DNA of 64,000 nt from Stenotrophomonas sp. HITSZ_GD (GCF_029543105.1 NZ_JARQXB010000001.1:124001-188000); one strand, 5' to 3'. Shown: positions 9,458-18,365, counted from the stretch's first letter. The notes: generated by a model from the letters alone, not told the origin. Numbers and translations are program-made.

Positions 9458-9480
9458 GTTCTGCCGCGTAATCGCGGCGC

Positions 9481-10680
9481 TCAGGCCCATATCTTCGAGC
9501 CGGGATCGAGCTCCGCGGTGACCATTACTTTGTCGCGCCACCCAAAGCCGCAGATCGCCAGTGCGCCCTGGGTCGTCGGATCCAATCCCAAGGCGCGCTC
9601 AAGGTGCTGTTCGTTGATCGCACCCGTGATGAACGCGCCCAAGCCCAGGTCGGTAGCCGACAGGTACAGCGTCTGCGAGATATGGCCTGCTTCCAGCGCG
9701 ACGACACGGTAACCCTTCGCATGCTGCCGGTATTTCCAGAACGTGCGGTCGAAGCGAGGTGCCAGCACGATCAGCACGTGGGCGTCTCGGAACCAATGTT
9801 GCTGCGCGACCGCTTCCATCACGAAGTCGCTTAGCGCGCCGGGCGGCGATGGCAGTGATTCCAACGCGTGTGCATCGGCCCGGTAGTGGTACAGGCCCGG
9901 TGCCAGGCCCTCGACGTTCTGCACGATCAAGTACGCCTCCATCGGATGCAGGCCGCCGCCGGAAGGCACGTTCTTCTTCAGGAAAACCATGTCATCGGTT
10001 ACCGCCACACGACTTTGCGCCGCCAGCGCGCGCTCGATGATCTTGGAGAAGGTCGCGAGCGGTACCGGGCGGGCGGCGTCGAAGTTGCGGCAGGTGACGC
10101 GACGATGCATGAGTTCGTCGAAATCGTTGTGCGGCACTTCCGGTAGGCGGATAAGCGCCTCATCTTCCGCTGCGATGCGCCGCGCCTCGGTCGGCGGTGC
10201 GCCGAGCACTTGACGCATTTCAAGTGCGGTTTCCGTGCCGGACTCCTTCATGTTCTTGACGGCGTCCACTTCGTCCCAGCGAGTGAAGGCATGCAAGACC
10301 GCGCCAAGCGGATGCCAGTAGGCAGAGCGCATGCGCTCGTCACGCAGGCGGTGCGCGTCGTGCAGGCCGGGCTCCTTGGTCACCAGCAGACCCAAAGAGA
10401 GCAGCTGTTCGACGACAGGGATGTCTGCTTCCAGATCCTGGAGTTGAATCCAGCGCGATGGACTGATTCGACCCAGAAGTTCTCGTTGAGCCGCGTCTAC
10501 TTCCACAGGCTGGCCAAGATGGGGAGCCAACGCGAGCCACTTCAGGGTACGGCGCAAACCGTCGCCGCCCGTCAGCAGCGTTGCAAAGTCGAACTCGATC
10601 GACTCGTTGGGCTCGATGAGCAGCACTTCGCATCGGCGAAAGTGGAGATGGGGAAGCAGGCTATTCAAGGACGGCTGCAT
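9481..10680 (-). CDS. SagB-type peptide-maturation dehydrogenase (TIGR04511-like)
   Basis: A 399-residue flavin-dependent nitroreductase-fold protein. Residues about 1-170 are a poorly conserved N-terminal domain; residues about 185-395 are the oxidoreductase domain with HRRVTCRNFD, the SagB hallmark SGGGLHPMEAYL, GLYHYRADAHALE and the C-terminal GALAICGFGWRDK. SagB/ThcOx enzymes oxidise azolines to azoles in ribosomal peptides. This one most resembles the family named putative peptide maturation dehydrogenase, which occurs with small NHLP-related peptides and a cyclase-like protein, exactly the neighbours here. No YcaO cyclodehydratase is present in the window, so the chemistry may differ. 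Probably cotranscribed with the precursor peptide 54 bases upstream; its own ribosome site is weak. Confidence 0.82.
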   Translation of the reverse strand: MQPSLNSLLPHLHFRRCEVLLIEPNESIEFDFATLLTGGDGLRRTLKWLALAPHLGQPVEVDAAQRELLGRISPSRWIQLQDLEADIPVVEQLLSLGLLVTKEPGLHDAHRLRDERMRSAYWHPLGAVLHAFTRWDEVDAVKNMKESGTETALEMRQVLGAPPTEARRIAAEDEALIRLPEVPHNDFDELMHRRVTCRNFDAARPVPLATFSKIIERALAAQSRVAVTDDMVFLKKNVPSGGGLHPMEAYLIVQNVEGLAPGLYHYRADAHALESLPSPPGALSDFVMEAVAQQHWFRDAHVLIVLAPRFDRTFWKYRQHAKGYRVVALEAGHISQTLYLSATDLGLGAFITGAINEQHLERALGLDPTTQGALAICGFGWRDKVMVTAELDPGSKIWA

Positions 10681-10734
10681 TGCGTGGGAATTGAAATGTG
10701 ACTGTGGCTTGGTAACCCGATGCTGGACCGCTGG

Positions 10735-11046
10735 TCAGACCGCTTCGAGCGATGCGTTTACGGTACGGCCTGCATCCAGTGCGGGCGCAATCTGGCTGAT
10801 GCCGCTTGTCAGCATCCGATCTATCTCAGTGCCTGCTTGCTCGATCGCTTCCTTCGAAGCCAACCTGTCCACCAGCAGGCACCGACCATTCAATCGCATT
10901 GATTCGTAGCCTTCTACTGGGCTGAGCCCCTGGCGTTGAAGCGCAGTAACCGGGTCGACCGAGAACGCCAGGCGAAACTCGTCATCCGTCGCAAGTAAAC
11001 GAACCAGGCTGCGTGCGACATTCTCTTCAAACCGGATCGTGGACAC
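10735..11046 (-). CDS. NHLP-related precursor peptide 1 of putative peptide modification system
   Basis: A 103-residue protein starting with GTG 10 bases after AAGGAG. It aligns with the second small gene of the locus: both have a leader-like part with the pattern LL-x-x-DD-x-FR-x-x-FS-x-D followed by A-L and a short G turn, and both share MLTSG-(I/A)-SQ about 25 residues from the C-terminus, followed by a variable tail (IAPALDAGRTVNASLEAV here). This matches the family annotated as putative modified peptide or NHLP-related RiPP peptide in Xanthomonadaceae. One Cys and several Ser/Thr are candidate modification sites. It precedes the dehydrogenase gene on the same strand. Confidence 0.72.
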   Translation of the reverse strand: MSTIRFEENVARSLVRLLATDDEFRLAFSVDPVTALQRQGLSPVEGYESMRLNGRCLLVDRLASKEAIEQAGTEIDRMLTSGISQIAPALDAGRTVNASLEAV

Positions 11047-11261
11047 GGACCGGCGTCTCCTTGGTGACTATCAGCATCCAGTTCATTACAGGCCACATGC
11101 GTAAACATAGCGGGGCACTCCACCTTGAGCTTAGCCTAAAGCAGATCGCAGGACGTAAGCATCGAGAATGACTTCGCTATATTCTTCCGGGATACATGTC
11201 CTCAAGTAATTGACTCGACGGCCGATAAAAATCCAACGACCACCCAAGGCAGACACCTTTC
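11047..11261. promoter_or_regulatory. Divergent promoter region between the two precursor peptide genes
   Basis: 215 bases with no plausible gene, more AT-rich than the surroundings (for example TTCATTACAGG, GCTATATTCTTCC, AAGTAATTGAC, GATAAAAATCC). It must carry the start of peptide 1 plus dehydrogenase leftwards and of peptide 2 rightwards. No strong symmetric operator was found by eye. Confidence 0.5.
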
Positions 11262-11561
11262 ATGGCCACACTGAAACTGGATTCATCCATCGCCAACAAG
11301 CTGATCGATCTTCTCTCAAGCGACGATGCATTTCGCCAGCTTTTCTCGACGGATACGCTGGCCGCGCTTGCGCAGCTCGGCGTCGTGATCAACGATGAAA
11401 TCGAAGCATTCGTCAAAGACTGCTGCACCAAGGTCCAGCTTGCCGAGAAAGGGAATATCGCAGCGGCCCAGGGACATATTCGCGACATGCTGACCAGCGG
11501 CGCCAGTCAGTCCGTTCCGATGCTGGACGCGAACCAGGCCGGCGGACGCAGCCTGAAGTAA
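11262..11561 (+). CDS. NHLP-related precursor peptide 2 of putative peptide modification system
   Basis: A 99-residue paralogue of peptide 1 on the opposite strand. Leader-like N-terminus LDSSIANKLIDLLSSDDAFR, then FSTDTLAALAQLGV, a middle part with adjacent cysteines (KDCCTKV), and the shared MLTSGASQ followed by the variable tail SVPMLDANQAGGRSLK. Conservation of the front half and variability at the end is what precursor peptides show. It is a single-gene unit facing the cyclase gene, with 22 bases between the stops and a hairpin there. Its ribosome site is weak (AAGGCAG, far upstream). Final product and modification are unknown. Confidence 0.72.
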   Translation: MATLKLDSSIANKLIDLLSSDDAFRQLFSTDTLAALAQLGVVINDEIEAFVKDCCTKVQLAEKGNIAAAQGHIRDMLTSGASQSVPMLDANQAGGRSLK

Positions 11562-11568
11562 TCAAAAC

Positions 11569-11595
11569 GCCCTGCCGAAGCTATCAGGGCAGGGC
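11569..11595. terminator. Hairpin between convergent peptide 2 and cyclase genes
   Basis: GCCCTGCC and GGCAGGGC form an 8-base-pair stem with an 11-base loop just after the peptide 2 stop codon and spanning the last codons of the cyclase gene. There is no T-run on either side, so it may stop or stabilise transcripts rather than act as a classic intrinsic terminator. Confidence 0.4.
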
Positions 11596-14094
11596 TACCC
11601 CGGACACAACGCGGGGCTGCGAGCGACGGTGCGCGAGTATCGCATTGCTGTCCGTAACATTGATGAGCTGCAGGCAATAGCCGCACTCGAACTCGGCGTA
11701 CGCCAGTCCTCGCCTGCCATCGAGCCACGTCTCCTGCTGCTGGATGCCCTTTGCGTCGCCCAGGCGCCGCGCCGCTTCCAGTGCGACCACACGACTCTGA
11801 TATCGCGAGAGGTCATCGAGGTAGGGCTGCACCAGGCGTTGTGCCTTTGGCGCGTCGTTCTTCGAGAGCGCCACCCAGGCGTCCGCGACGGCCATCAGTT
11901 CATCCACGACGCGCATCTTTCTTACGACTCCCAGACTGCGGAGTTCCCCGAGGATACGACTCGCCAGCTCCGGCTCGCCGTTGCGCGCGGAGAAAATGGC
12001 CACGGACAGCAGCAGATTCGTATCGTCCAACCAATCGGCGGTCTCGCCTGAACGCAAGGCGGCAAGCCCGAGCTTGGTCACTTCGCGAAGCTTGTCGCCT
12101 GGGTTCATCGACGCCTTGGCTTCGGCCACCGCCACGACGAACGTCGCCCGTCGATAGTCGAAGCCGTGCACGTCATCGGTGACGTCCAACCCCGCCTGGG
12201 CGTACCGCAATGCTTCGCGCCAGTTGCCCTGGTCGGCTGCGATGGAGGCACGTTCGATACTGGCATGCGGATCAGGGCCCTGGGCGTCGGAAAGTGCCCG
12301 CTCTGCCCGTGCGAAGTCCCGTTTGGCGGCGGCCGCCATGGCCACCCGGCGCGCCGCTGCACGATAGCCGTCCGCCTTTGCCTGCTGCGATGCGGTCAAC
12401 GCGCCTTCGTAGTCCCCCAGGGCCAGCTTCACGCGAGCCATCTGGTCCAAGGCCACGTTGGGCAGGTCATTCGGCACGTTGACCACGCGCTCGGAGTAAG
12501 CCAACGCCTCCTTGAAGCGATTTTCAACCATGAGGCGGATCGAAGCGTTGTGCTGCGCGGGCGCATAGTCGGGATAGATCGCGGCCATTTGCTCCCAGGC
12601 CACGAGCGCCTTGTCCTGCGCCAACAGCTCCTTGCTCCAGCCATCGAGATACATCGCCTCTCTCGGCGGCAGCCTGGAACCCAGCGACAGCGCCTGCTGC
12701 AACGCGACGAGACCGTTCTTGGTGTCGACCATGGCGAAATAGCACCGAACCTGGCCTAGCGCGGCCAAGGCGAACTGCGGATCCAGCTCCGCGGCCTTCT
12801 GGTAGAAACCCAGCGCCCCGTTGTAGTCGCTGACGTTGAAGCGTTTCTGAGCCAGTGCGTAGGCGCGCAAGGCCTCCAGGCTGGAAGTGGTGACTTCCGG
12901 TAGCGGAACGGAATTCTTCTTGGCGACCGCGGCTTCTTCGCCGAGGCGTTCGCGCAGGTCCGTTGCCACGGCATCCACTGCGCCTAGCGTGGCGTCATGC
13001 CCGCGCCCTTCCGCCGAAGCGACGAAGACCGTTTCCTGCGTTTCGGGCCGCACGACCTCCACGCTTACCCGCGTACGTCCACCCACGTCGGCCACTGTGG
13101 GCAGCAGGACCACGGCGGCGCCCGTTCGCAGGGCAATTTCCGAGGCGTTCTCCCGATCGATACGCGTGGTTCCCGGGTCACGGCGCATCATCTGAAGCGC
13201 TTGCCGGGATTTCCTGTCACTGATGACGTTGATGTACTTGGATTGCTCCAGGCTGATCCTGAGTGCCTGCTCGAGCGAATCATCGAGCAGGACGTCGCCC
13301 GTCAGATTACGCATATCCCCCACAACCACCCAGTCCCGCTCGGCAAACGCAATCGCCGGCTCGGGCCGCGTAAACAACCATCCCCCCACCGCGATCATCG
13401 CCACCACCGCCACCTCGGCCACCAGCGCCGCCGGGCGCCGCCACAGCGGGATGTCGCGCCACGCTTTCTGCGTGCTCTTGGGCGCGCGCAGCGGGGTCAG
13501 GCCGATCTCGCCGACCTCGTACACCTCCATGCGCGTGGGCATGCCCTTGAAACGCCAGTAGCCATGCGATTTCCACAGCAAGCGTTCGCCACGCTCGCCC
13601 AGTTCCCGCGCGGCGCGCTGCGTCAGCGATTCGGCCACCGCCGACAGCAGGGTCTGCCCCGGCCGCGCCAGCGCCATCAAACGCGCGGCGACCGGCTTGG
13701 CCAAGCCTTCCACTTCCAGCGGCTTGGCACCGATCTGCACGGCCTCGGCGCTGTTACGCCACGTCAGCACTTCACCCACGTGCAGGCCGGCGCGGGCAAG
13801 CAGGCGCAGGCCGCGCGCATGGCCCAGGTCGCGCAGGCCCTGCTGGTAATCCAGGGCGAAACCCAAGCCGTCGATGGGACGCTCGAACAGCAGCAGCAGG
13901 CCATCGGAACGGTCGATCAACCGGCCGCGCCACTGCTGTTGCAGGCGCAGCACGAGGATGTCGTGCTCGCGGAAAAGCTCGGCGGCGGCAGCGTCGCCCA
14001 GGCGCTCCACCAGCTCGGTCGAGTCGCACAGATCGGTCAGCAGCAGCGTGCGCAGCTGCGGAGATTCGGTCAGAGGCTGCGGGACCACATCCAT
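11584..14094 (-). CDS. Class III nucleotidyl cyclase with TM helix and periplasmic TPR domain (mod_pep_cyc / XC_0250-like)
   Basis: An 836-residue protein. Residues about 14-195 are a class III cyclase domain: first metal aspartate in LLLTDLCDSTELVERLGD, second in DRSDGLLLLF, then RAGLHVGEV and AKPVAARLMALA. The asparagine usual in the last motif is replaced, so the site is atypical. One transmembrane helix follows (about 222-241, preceded by RR), then a TolB/CsgG-like region (about 250-370) and many TPR-like repeats to the end, predicted periplasmic. This architecture matches the family called putative peptide modification system cyclase and, as I recall, Xanthomonas XC_0250, reported to make cGMP. 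I chose ATG 14094 (AGGAG eight bases upstream) over GTG 14097. The cNMP-GGDEF gene lies 26 bases upstream in the same operon. Confidence 0.85.
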   Translation of the reverse strand: MDVVPQPLTESPQLRTLLLTDLCDSTELVERLGDAAAAELFREHDILVLRLQQQWRGRLIDRSDGLLLLFERPIDGLGFALDYQQGLRDLGHARGLRLLARAGLHVGEVLTWRNSAEAVQIGAKPLEVEGLAKPVAARLMALARPGQTLLSAVAESLTQRAARELGERGERLLWKSHGYWRFKGMPTRMEVYEVGEIGLTPLRAPKSTQKAWRDIPLWRRPAALVAEVAVVAMIAVGGWLFTRPEPAIAFAERDWVVVGDMRNLTGDVLLDDSLEQALRISLEQSKYINVISDRKSRQALQMMRRDPGTTRIDRENASEIALRTGAAVVLLPTVADVGGRTRVSVEVVRPETQETVFVASAEGRGHDATLGAVDAVATDLRERLGEEAAVAKKNSVPLPEVTTSSLEALRAYALAQKRFNVSDYNGALGFYQKAAELDPQFALAALGQVRCYFAMVDTKNGLVALQQALSLGSRLPPREAMYLDGWSKELLAQDKALVAWEQMAAIYPDYAPAQHNASIRLMVENRFKEALAYSERVVNVPNDLPNVALDQMARVKLALGDYEGALTASQQAKADGYRAAARRVAMAAAAKRDFARAERALSDAQGPDPHASIERASIAADQGNWREALRYAQAGLDVTDDVHGFDYRRATFVVAVAEAKASMNPGDKLREVTKLGLAALRSGETADWLDDTNLLLSVAIFSARNGEPELASRILGELRSLGVVRKMRVVDELMAVADAWVALSKNDAPKAQRLVQPYLDDLSRYQSRVVALEAARRLGDAKGIQQQETWLDGRRGLAYAEFECGYCLQLINVTDSNAILAHRRSQPRVVSGVALP

Positions 14095-14120
14095 CACGCG
14101 ATCTCCTGTTCGCTTGACGC

Positions 14121-15158
14121 TCAGACCAACGTCGTCGCCGACTCCAAGCCGTGCAGGCGGTTGCCACCCAGGCGCTTGGCTTCGTACAGCGCGCTGTCGG
14201 CGCGCGCGTACCAGTCGTTCCAGCTGCCGCCATTGGCTTCCAGCGGCGTGATGCCGATGCTCACCGGGCAGATCTGCGGCGCGCCGTCGATCGTCAGCTG
14301 AGCCTGCACGTTGCGCAGGATGCGCTCGGCGAGCGGGCGCAGTCCCTCGGCGTCGGTGCTGGCCACGAACACGCAGAACTCGTCGCCCCCCAGGCGGCAG
14401 GCCAGGTCGTCACCCACCAGCACCGAGCGCAGGATGTGCGCGACGTTCTGCAGCACGCGGTCGCCGGTGAGATGGCCGTGCTCGTCGTTGACGCGCTTGA
14501 AGCGGTCGCAGTCGATCAGCAACAGGCCATTGCCCGGGCGGCGGCCCGCGCGGCGGCATTCCTGCAGGTGCAGCGTGAGGCCGCGGCGGTTGTACAGGCC
14601 GGTGAGCTCGTCCGTGCGGATGAGCTCCTCGGTCTGGTTGAGCTGGTGCGAGGTGGCGTAGAGGTTGTCCAGCGCCTCTTCCAGGTCATGGTTGCGGCGG
14701 CGCAGCTGGCGGATCAGCAGCTGTTCGTTGTTCACCACCCGCACGATGGAGCGGCGCAGGAAGTGCGCGGTCAGCGCCGAGTCGTGGTCGACCAGCTTCT
14801 GGAAATCGTTATGGTCCAGCTCGATCAACTCGCAATCGCTGGCGGCGGTGGCATCGGCGCTGCGCGGGTGGTCGCCGATCAGCAAGCCCAGCTCGCCGAA
14901 AAACTCGCCCGCGCCCATGTGCTTGATGACGAGGTCCTCGCCGAAATCCAGGTCCACGGTGCCGCTGACGACGATGTACATCTGCGTGCCGATGTCGCCG
15001 CGACGGAAGAGATGGTGGCCTGCGGGAATCGTGCGTGTCCGTCCGAACCGTGCGAACAGCGCGGTTTCGGCAGGCTCGAGTACCGCATGCGCGGCATCTG
15101 GCTGGGTCGCACGTACGTTGAGGTCGGCCGCTCCGGGCCCCGCGCTGGCGCAGTTCAT
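14121..15158 (-). CDS. Cyclic-nucleotide-binding diguanylate cyclase (cNMP-GGDEF, XC_0249-like)
   Basis: A 345-residue cytoplasmic protein. Residues about 30-140 form a cNMP-binding beta-roll with the phosphate-binding cassette GEFFGELGLLIGDHPRSADA; a helical linker (about 142-180) leads to a GGDEF domain (about 182-340) with DELTGLYNRRG, IDCDRFKRVND and an intact RLGGDEFCVFV active site. The RxxD inhibitory site normally just before GGDEF is missing, so product inhibition is not expected. The ligand-domain/diguanylate-cyclase fusion next to a nucleotidyl cyclase is the arrangement reported for XC_0249/XC_0250, where cGMP binding promotes cyclic di-GMP synthesis. ATG 15158 follows AAGGG; a GTG 24 bases upstream is possible. 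Confidence 0.88.
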   Translation of the reverse strand: MNCASAGPGAADLNVRATQPDAAHAVLEPAETALFARFGRTRTIPAGHHLFRRGDIGTQMYIVVSGTVDLDFGEDLVIKHMGAGEFFGELGLLIGDHPRSADATAASDCELIELDHNDFQKLVDHDSALTAHFLRRSIVRVVNNEQLLIRQLRRRNHDLEEALDNLYATSHQLNQTEELIRTDELTGLYNRRGLTLHLQECRRAGRRPGNGLLLIDCDRFKRVNDEHGHLTGDRVLQNVAHILRSVLVGDDLACRLGGDEFCVFVASTDAEGLRPLAERILRNVQAQLTIDGAPQICPVSIGITPLEANGGSWNDWYARADSALYEAKRLGGNRLHGLESATTLV

Positions 15159-15244
15159 CCCCGCATCCCTTGGCCGGCGCACGCCGCCGGTCGATCTTGA
15201 ATATTAGCACCTTAAGAAAGCGTTCATCGTAACGTCACACGCAG

Positions 15245-15261
15245 TCTCATAGATTGTGAGA
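15245..15261. promoter_or_regulatory. Small inverted repeat upstream of the cNMP-GGDEF/cyclase operon
   Basis: TCTCA-N7-TGAGA, a perfect five-base inverted repeat about 90-100 bases upstream of the cNMP-GGDEF start, in an AT-rich stretch of the 227-base spacer between that gene and aceA. It could be an operator; it is short enough to be chance. Confidence 0.25.
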
Positions 15262-15316
15262 ATTAATGTGCGCTTTGCCCTTCGGCCTTCACTAGGCACC
15301 TTCGCTCGCGGTTCCT

Positions 15317-15344
15317 GAAAAAAGAAGGCCCGGTTTCCCGGGCC
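15317..15344 (-). terminator. Rho-independent terminator of the aceBA operon
   Basis: Read on the minus strand, GGCCCGG-GAAA-CCGGGCC forms a 7-base-pair GC stem with a GAAA loop, followed directly by TTCTTTTTT. It lies about 40 bases after the isocitrate lyase stop codon and is a textbook intrinsic terminator. Confidence 0.85.
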
Positions 15345-15385
15345 CCGGCCCCTCCCGAGGCCGTTCAATGGTCGCCTGGCTGCAG

Positions 15386-16678
15386 TCAGGCGGCCTTTTC
15401 GCCATGGAACTGTTCTTCCTCGGTCGAACCCGTCAGGGCGGTGGTCGAGGATTGGCCCTGCTGGATGGCCTGCGTGACGGCGTCGAAGTAACCGGTGCCG
15501 ACCTCGCGCTGGTGCTTCACCGCGGTGAAGCCCTTCTCGGCCGCGGCGAACTCGGCCTCCTGCAATTCCACGAAGGCGCTCATCTGGCGGCGCGCGTAGC
15601 CGTGGGCCAGGTTGAACATCGAGTAGTTCAGCGAGTGGAAGCCGGCCAGCGTGATGAACTGGAACCGGTACCCGTAGCGGGCAATCTCCTTCTGGAACTG
15701 CGCGATGGTCGCGTCGTCCAGGTTCTTTTTCCAGTTGAAGCTCGGCGAGCAGTTGTAGGCCAGCAGCTTGCCCGGGAATTTCGCGTGGATCGCCTCGGCG
15801 AACTTGCGGGCGAACTCCAGGTCCGGCTTGCCGGTTTCGCACCAGATCAGGTCTGCGTAAGGCGCGTAGGCCAGGCCGCGGCTGATGGCCTGGTCCAGCC
15901 CCTTGCGGGTCTTGTAGAACCCTTCGACGGTGCGCTCGCCGGTGGTGAACGGCTGGTCGGTCGGATCGATGTCGCTGGTCAGCAGGTCAGCGGCTTCCGC
16001 ATCGGTACGCGCCACCAGCAACGTCGGCACTCCCATCACGTCGCTCGCCAGGCGCGCGGCGTTGAGCTTCTCGATCGCCTCGCGGCTGGGCACCAGCACC
16101 TTGCCGCCCATGTGGCCGCACTTCTTCACCGAAGCCAGCTGGTCCTCGAAATGCACGCCCGCCGCGCCCGCCTCGATCATGGCCTTCATCAGCTCGAAGG
16201 CGTTGAGCACGCCGCCGAAGCCGGCTTCGGCATCGGCCACGATCGGCTGCAGGAAGTCGATGTCGTCCTTGCCCTCGGCATGGTGCAGTTGGTCGGCGCG
16301 CAGCAGCGTGTTGTTGATGCGGCGGACCACCGCGGGCACCGAGTCGGCCGGGTACAGCGACTGGTCCGGATACATCTGCCCGGCCAGGTTGGCATCGGCC
16401 GCCACCTGCCAGCCCGACAGGTAGATGGCGTTGAGGCCCGCCTTGACCTGCTGCATGGCCTGGTTGCCGGTCAGCGCGCCCAGCGCGTTGACGAAGTCCT
16501 TCTCGTGCAGGTAGCGCCACAGCTTCTCGGCGCCGAGCCGCGCCAGCGAGTGCTCCACGCGCACGGTGCCGCGCAGGCGCACGACGTCCTCGGCGCTGTA
16601 GTGGCGGGTGATGCCTTCCCAGCGCGGGTTGGTGTCCCAGTCGTGCTGGATCTGTTCGGCGGTCGGCAGCTTGCTCAT
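15386..16678 (-). CDS. aceA: Isocitrate lyase
   Basis: A 430-residue isocitrate lyase, splitting isocitrate into glyoxylate and succinate so that acetate or fatty acids can feed gluconeogenesis. The signature [13 protein letters not shown] is present with the catalytic cysteine, together with [10 protein letters not shown], the metal-site aspartate region and [13 protein letters not shown] near the C-terminus. Length and order match the short bacterial form of about 430 residues. It lies 55 bases downstream of malate synthase on the same strand and is followed by a strong terminator, so aceB-aceA is one transcription unit facing a divergent LysR gene. Confidence 0.96.
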   Translation of the reverse strand: MSKLPTAEQIQHDWDTNPRWEGITRHYSAEDVVRLRGTVRVEHSLARLGAEKLWRYLHEKDFVNALGALTGNQAMQQVKAGLNAIYLSGWQVAADANLAGQMYPDQSLYPADSVPAVVRRINNTLLRADQLHHAEGKDDIDFLQPIVADAEAGFGGVLNAFELMKAMIEAGAAGVHFEDQLASVKKCGHMGGKVLVPSREAIEKLNAARLASDVMGVPTLLVARTDAEAADLLTSDIDPTDQPFTTGERTVEGFYKTRKGLDQAISRGLAYAPYADLIWCETGKPDLEFARKFAEAIHAKFPGKLLAYNCSPSFNWKKNLDDATIAQFQKEIARYGYRFQFITLAGFHSLNYSMFNLAHGYARRQMSAFVELQEAEFAAAEKGFTAVKHQREVGTGYFDAVTQAIQQGQSSTTALTGSTEEEQFHGEKAA

Positions 16679-16733
16679 CGCGGTACTCCAGGGGTGGGGT
16701 GGAACGTGGAAACGGAAGGTGTCGGGGAAGCGC

Positions 16734-18365
16734 TCAGTCGATGCGCTGGTAGGCGGGCAGGGTCAGGAAGTCGGCCAGGGTGTCGCTGCGGCTCAAGGTG
16801 TCCAGCAGCGCGATCGCCTCTTCGATGCGCGCCCCGCCCGGCAGATGGCCGGTGTCGCCCAGGCGCGCCGGCAGCGTTCGCAGCGTGCTTTCCAGCAGCG
16901 CGATGTCGATCGCGGTGCCGTCGTCCAGGTGCTGTCCGGCGTGGTGAATCCACTGCCAGATCTGCGCGCGGCTGATCTCCGCCGTGGCGGCGTCTTCCAT
17001 CAGGTGATGGATCGGCACGCAGCCATTGCCGTCCAGCCACGCGGCCAGGTAACGCACGCACACCTCGACGTTGCCCTCGAATCCGGCACGCGTGATCGTG
17101 CCGGGCGAAGGCGCGATCAGCGCGTCGCGGTCGGCCTGCACGTCCTGGCGCAGCACGCCGTGCTGGTTCGGGCCGGGCATGTGTTCGTCGAAGATCGCGC
17201 GCGCCACCGGCACTAGCGCCGGGTGCGCGACCCAGGTGCCGTCATGGCCGGCGGTGACTTCGCGCAGCTTGTCGGCGCGCACGCGGGCCATCGCCTGTTC
17301 GTTGGCGGCTTCGTCGTGGTTGATCGGAATCTGCGCGGCCATGCCGCCCATCGCATGCGCGCCGCGCCGATGGCAGGTCTTGATCAGCAGTTCCGAATAG
17401 GCCTTCAGGAACGGCTGGGTCATGGTGACCTGGCCGCGCTCGGGCAGGATGCGGTCGGCGTGGCGGCGGAAGGTCTTCAGGTACGAGAAGATGTAATCCC
17501 AGCGCCCGCAGTTCAGGCCGACGATGCGCTCGCGCAACGCGTGCAGGATCTCGTCCATCTCGAACACGGCCGGCAGCGTCTCGATCAGCACCGTGACCTT
17601 GATCTGCCCCTGCGGCAGGCCGAGCATCGCCTCGATGTGGGCCAGCGCGGTCTCCCACAGCGCCGCCTCTTCCATCGACTGCAGCTTGGGCAGGTACAGG
17701 TACGGGCCGCGATCGCGCTGGATCAGCGTGCGTGCGTTGTGGAAGGCAAACAGTGCCGCGTCGAACAGGCCACCGGCGATCGGTTGGCCGTCGATCAACA
17801 CATGCTTCTCGTCCAGGTGCCAGCCGCGCGGGCGCACGATCAACACGGCCTGCTGCTCCAGCGGCTTCAGCGCGTAGTGCTTGGCGGGCGTGTCGAAGGT
17901 GAGGTCGCCACGCACCGCCGCCGCCAGCGCGCGCTGGCCGGTGAGCAGGTTGCGCCAGGTGGGCGAGGTCGAGTCCTCGAAGTCGGCCATGAACACCTTG
18001 GCGCCGGAGTTCAGCGCGTTGATGACCATCTTCGGGTCGGTGGGCCCGGTGATCTCCACGCGGCGGTCCTGCAACGCGGCCGGGATCGGCGCCACCTTCC
18101 AGTCGCCATCGCGGAGCGCGGCGGTGTCGGCGCGGAAGTCCGGCAGTTCGCCCTGGTCGAAGCGGGCCTGGCGCTCGCGGCGGGCAGCCAGGCGCTGCTG
18201 GCGGCCGGGCTCGATCGCACGGTGCAGCGAGACCAGCAACGCCAGCACCGGCGGCGGCAGCAGCTCGGATTGGCCGGCCACGTTGGCACTCAGCGCGATA
18301 CCCGGGGTCGGGCGGTCGGCGGTCGGTTCCGCGCGGGGCGTGAAGGCGGCGGTAGTGGCGGACAT
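16734..18365 (-). CDS. aceB: Malate synthase A
   Basis: A 543-residue malate synthase joining glyoxylate and acetyl-CoA to malate. Seen motifs include [30 protein letters not shown], the TIM-barrel segment [34 protein letters not shown] and PINHDEAAN near the active site. The size agrees with the AceB (A) type rather than the longer GlcB type. I placed the start at 18365, where AGGAA precedes the ATG; the frame is open for 20 more codons upstream but without a ribosome site. First gene of the glyoxylate-bypass operon. Confidence 0.95.
   Translation of the reverse strand: MSATTAAFTPRAEPTADRPTPGIALSANVAGQSELLPPPVLALLVSLHRAIEPGRQQRLAARRERQARFDQGELPDFRADTAALRDGDWKVAPIPAALQDRRVEITGPTDPKMVINALNSGAKVFMADFEDSTSPTWRNLLTGQRALAAAVRGDLTFDTPAKHYALKPLEQQAVLIVRPRGWHLDEKHVLIDGQPIAGGLFDAALFAFHNARTLIQRDRGPYLYLPKLQSMEEAALWETALAHIEAMLGLPQGQIKVTVLIETLPAVFEMDEILHALRERIVGLNCGRWDYIFSYLKTFRRHADRILPERGQVTMTQPFLKAYSELLIKTCHRRGAHAMGGMAAQIPINHDEAANEQAMARVRADKLREVTAGHDGTWVAHPALVPVARAIFDEHMPGPNQHGVLRQDVQADRDALIAPSPGTITRAGFEGNVEVCVRYLAAWLDGNGCVPIHHLMEDAATAEISRAQIWQWIHHAGQHLDDGTAIDIALLESTLRTLPARLGDTGHLPGGARIEEAIALLDTLSRSDTLADFLTLPAYQRID

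Noticed and set aside
15205-15235. A third TTAAGAA half-site (CCTTAAGAAAG) upstream of the cNMP-GGDEF gene
   Set aside because: Only one half-site is convincing; the next 11 bases (CGTTCATCG) match poorly, so I did not count it with the two direct-repeat pairs.
15205-15240. A possible Clp/CRP site (TGTGA-N6-GATGA) before the cNMP-GGDEF gene
   Set aside because: Only one arm matches TGTGA-N6-TCACA; not enough to claim regulation by Clp, though it would be interesting for cyclic-nucleotide genes.
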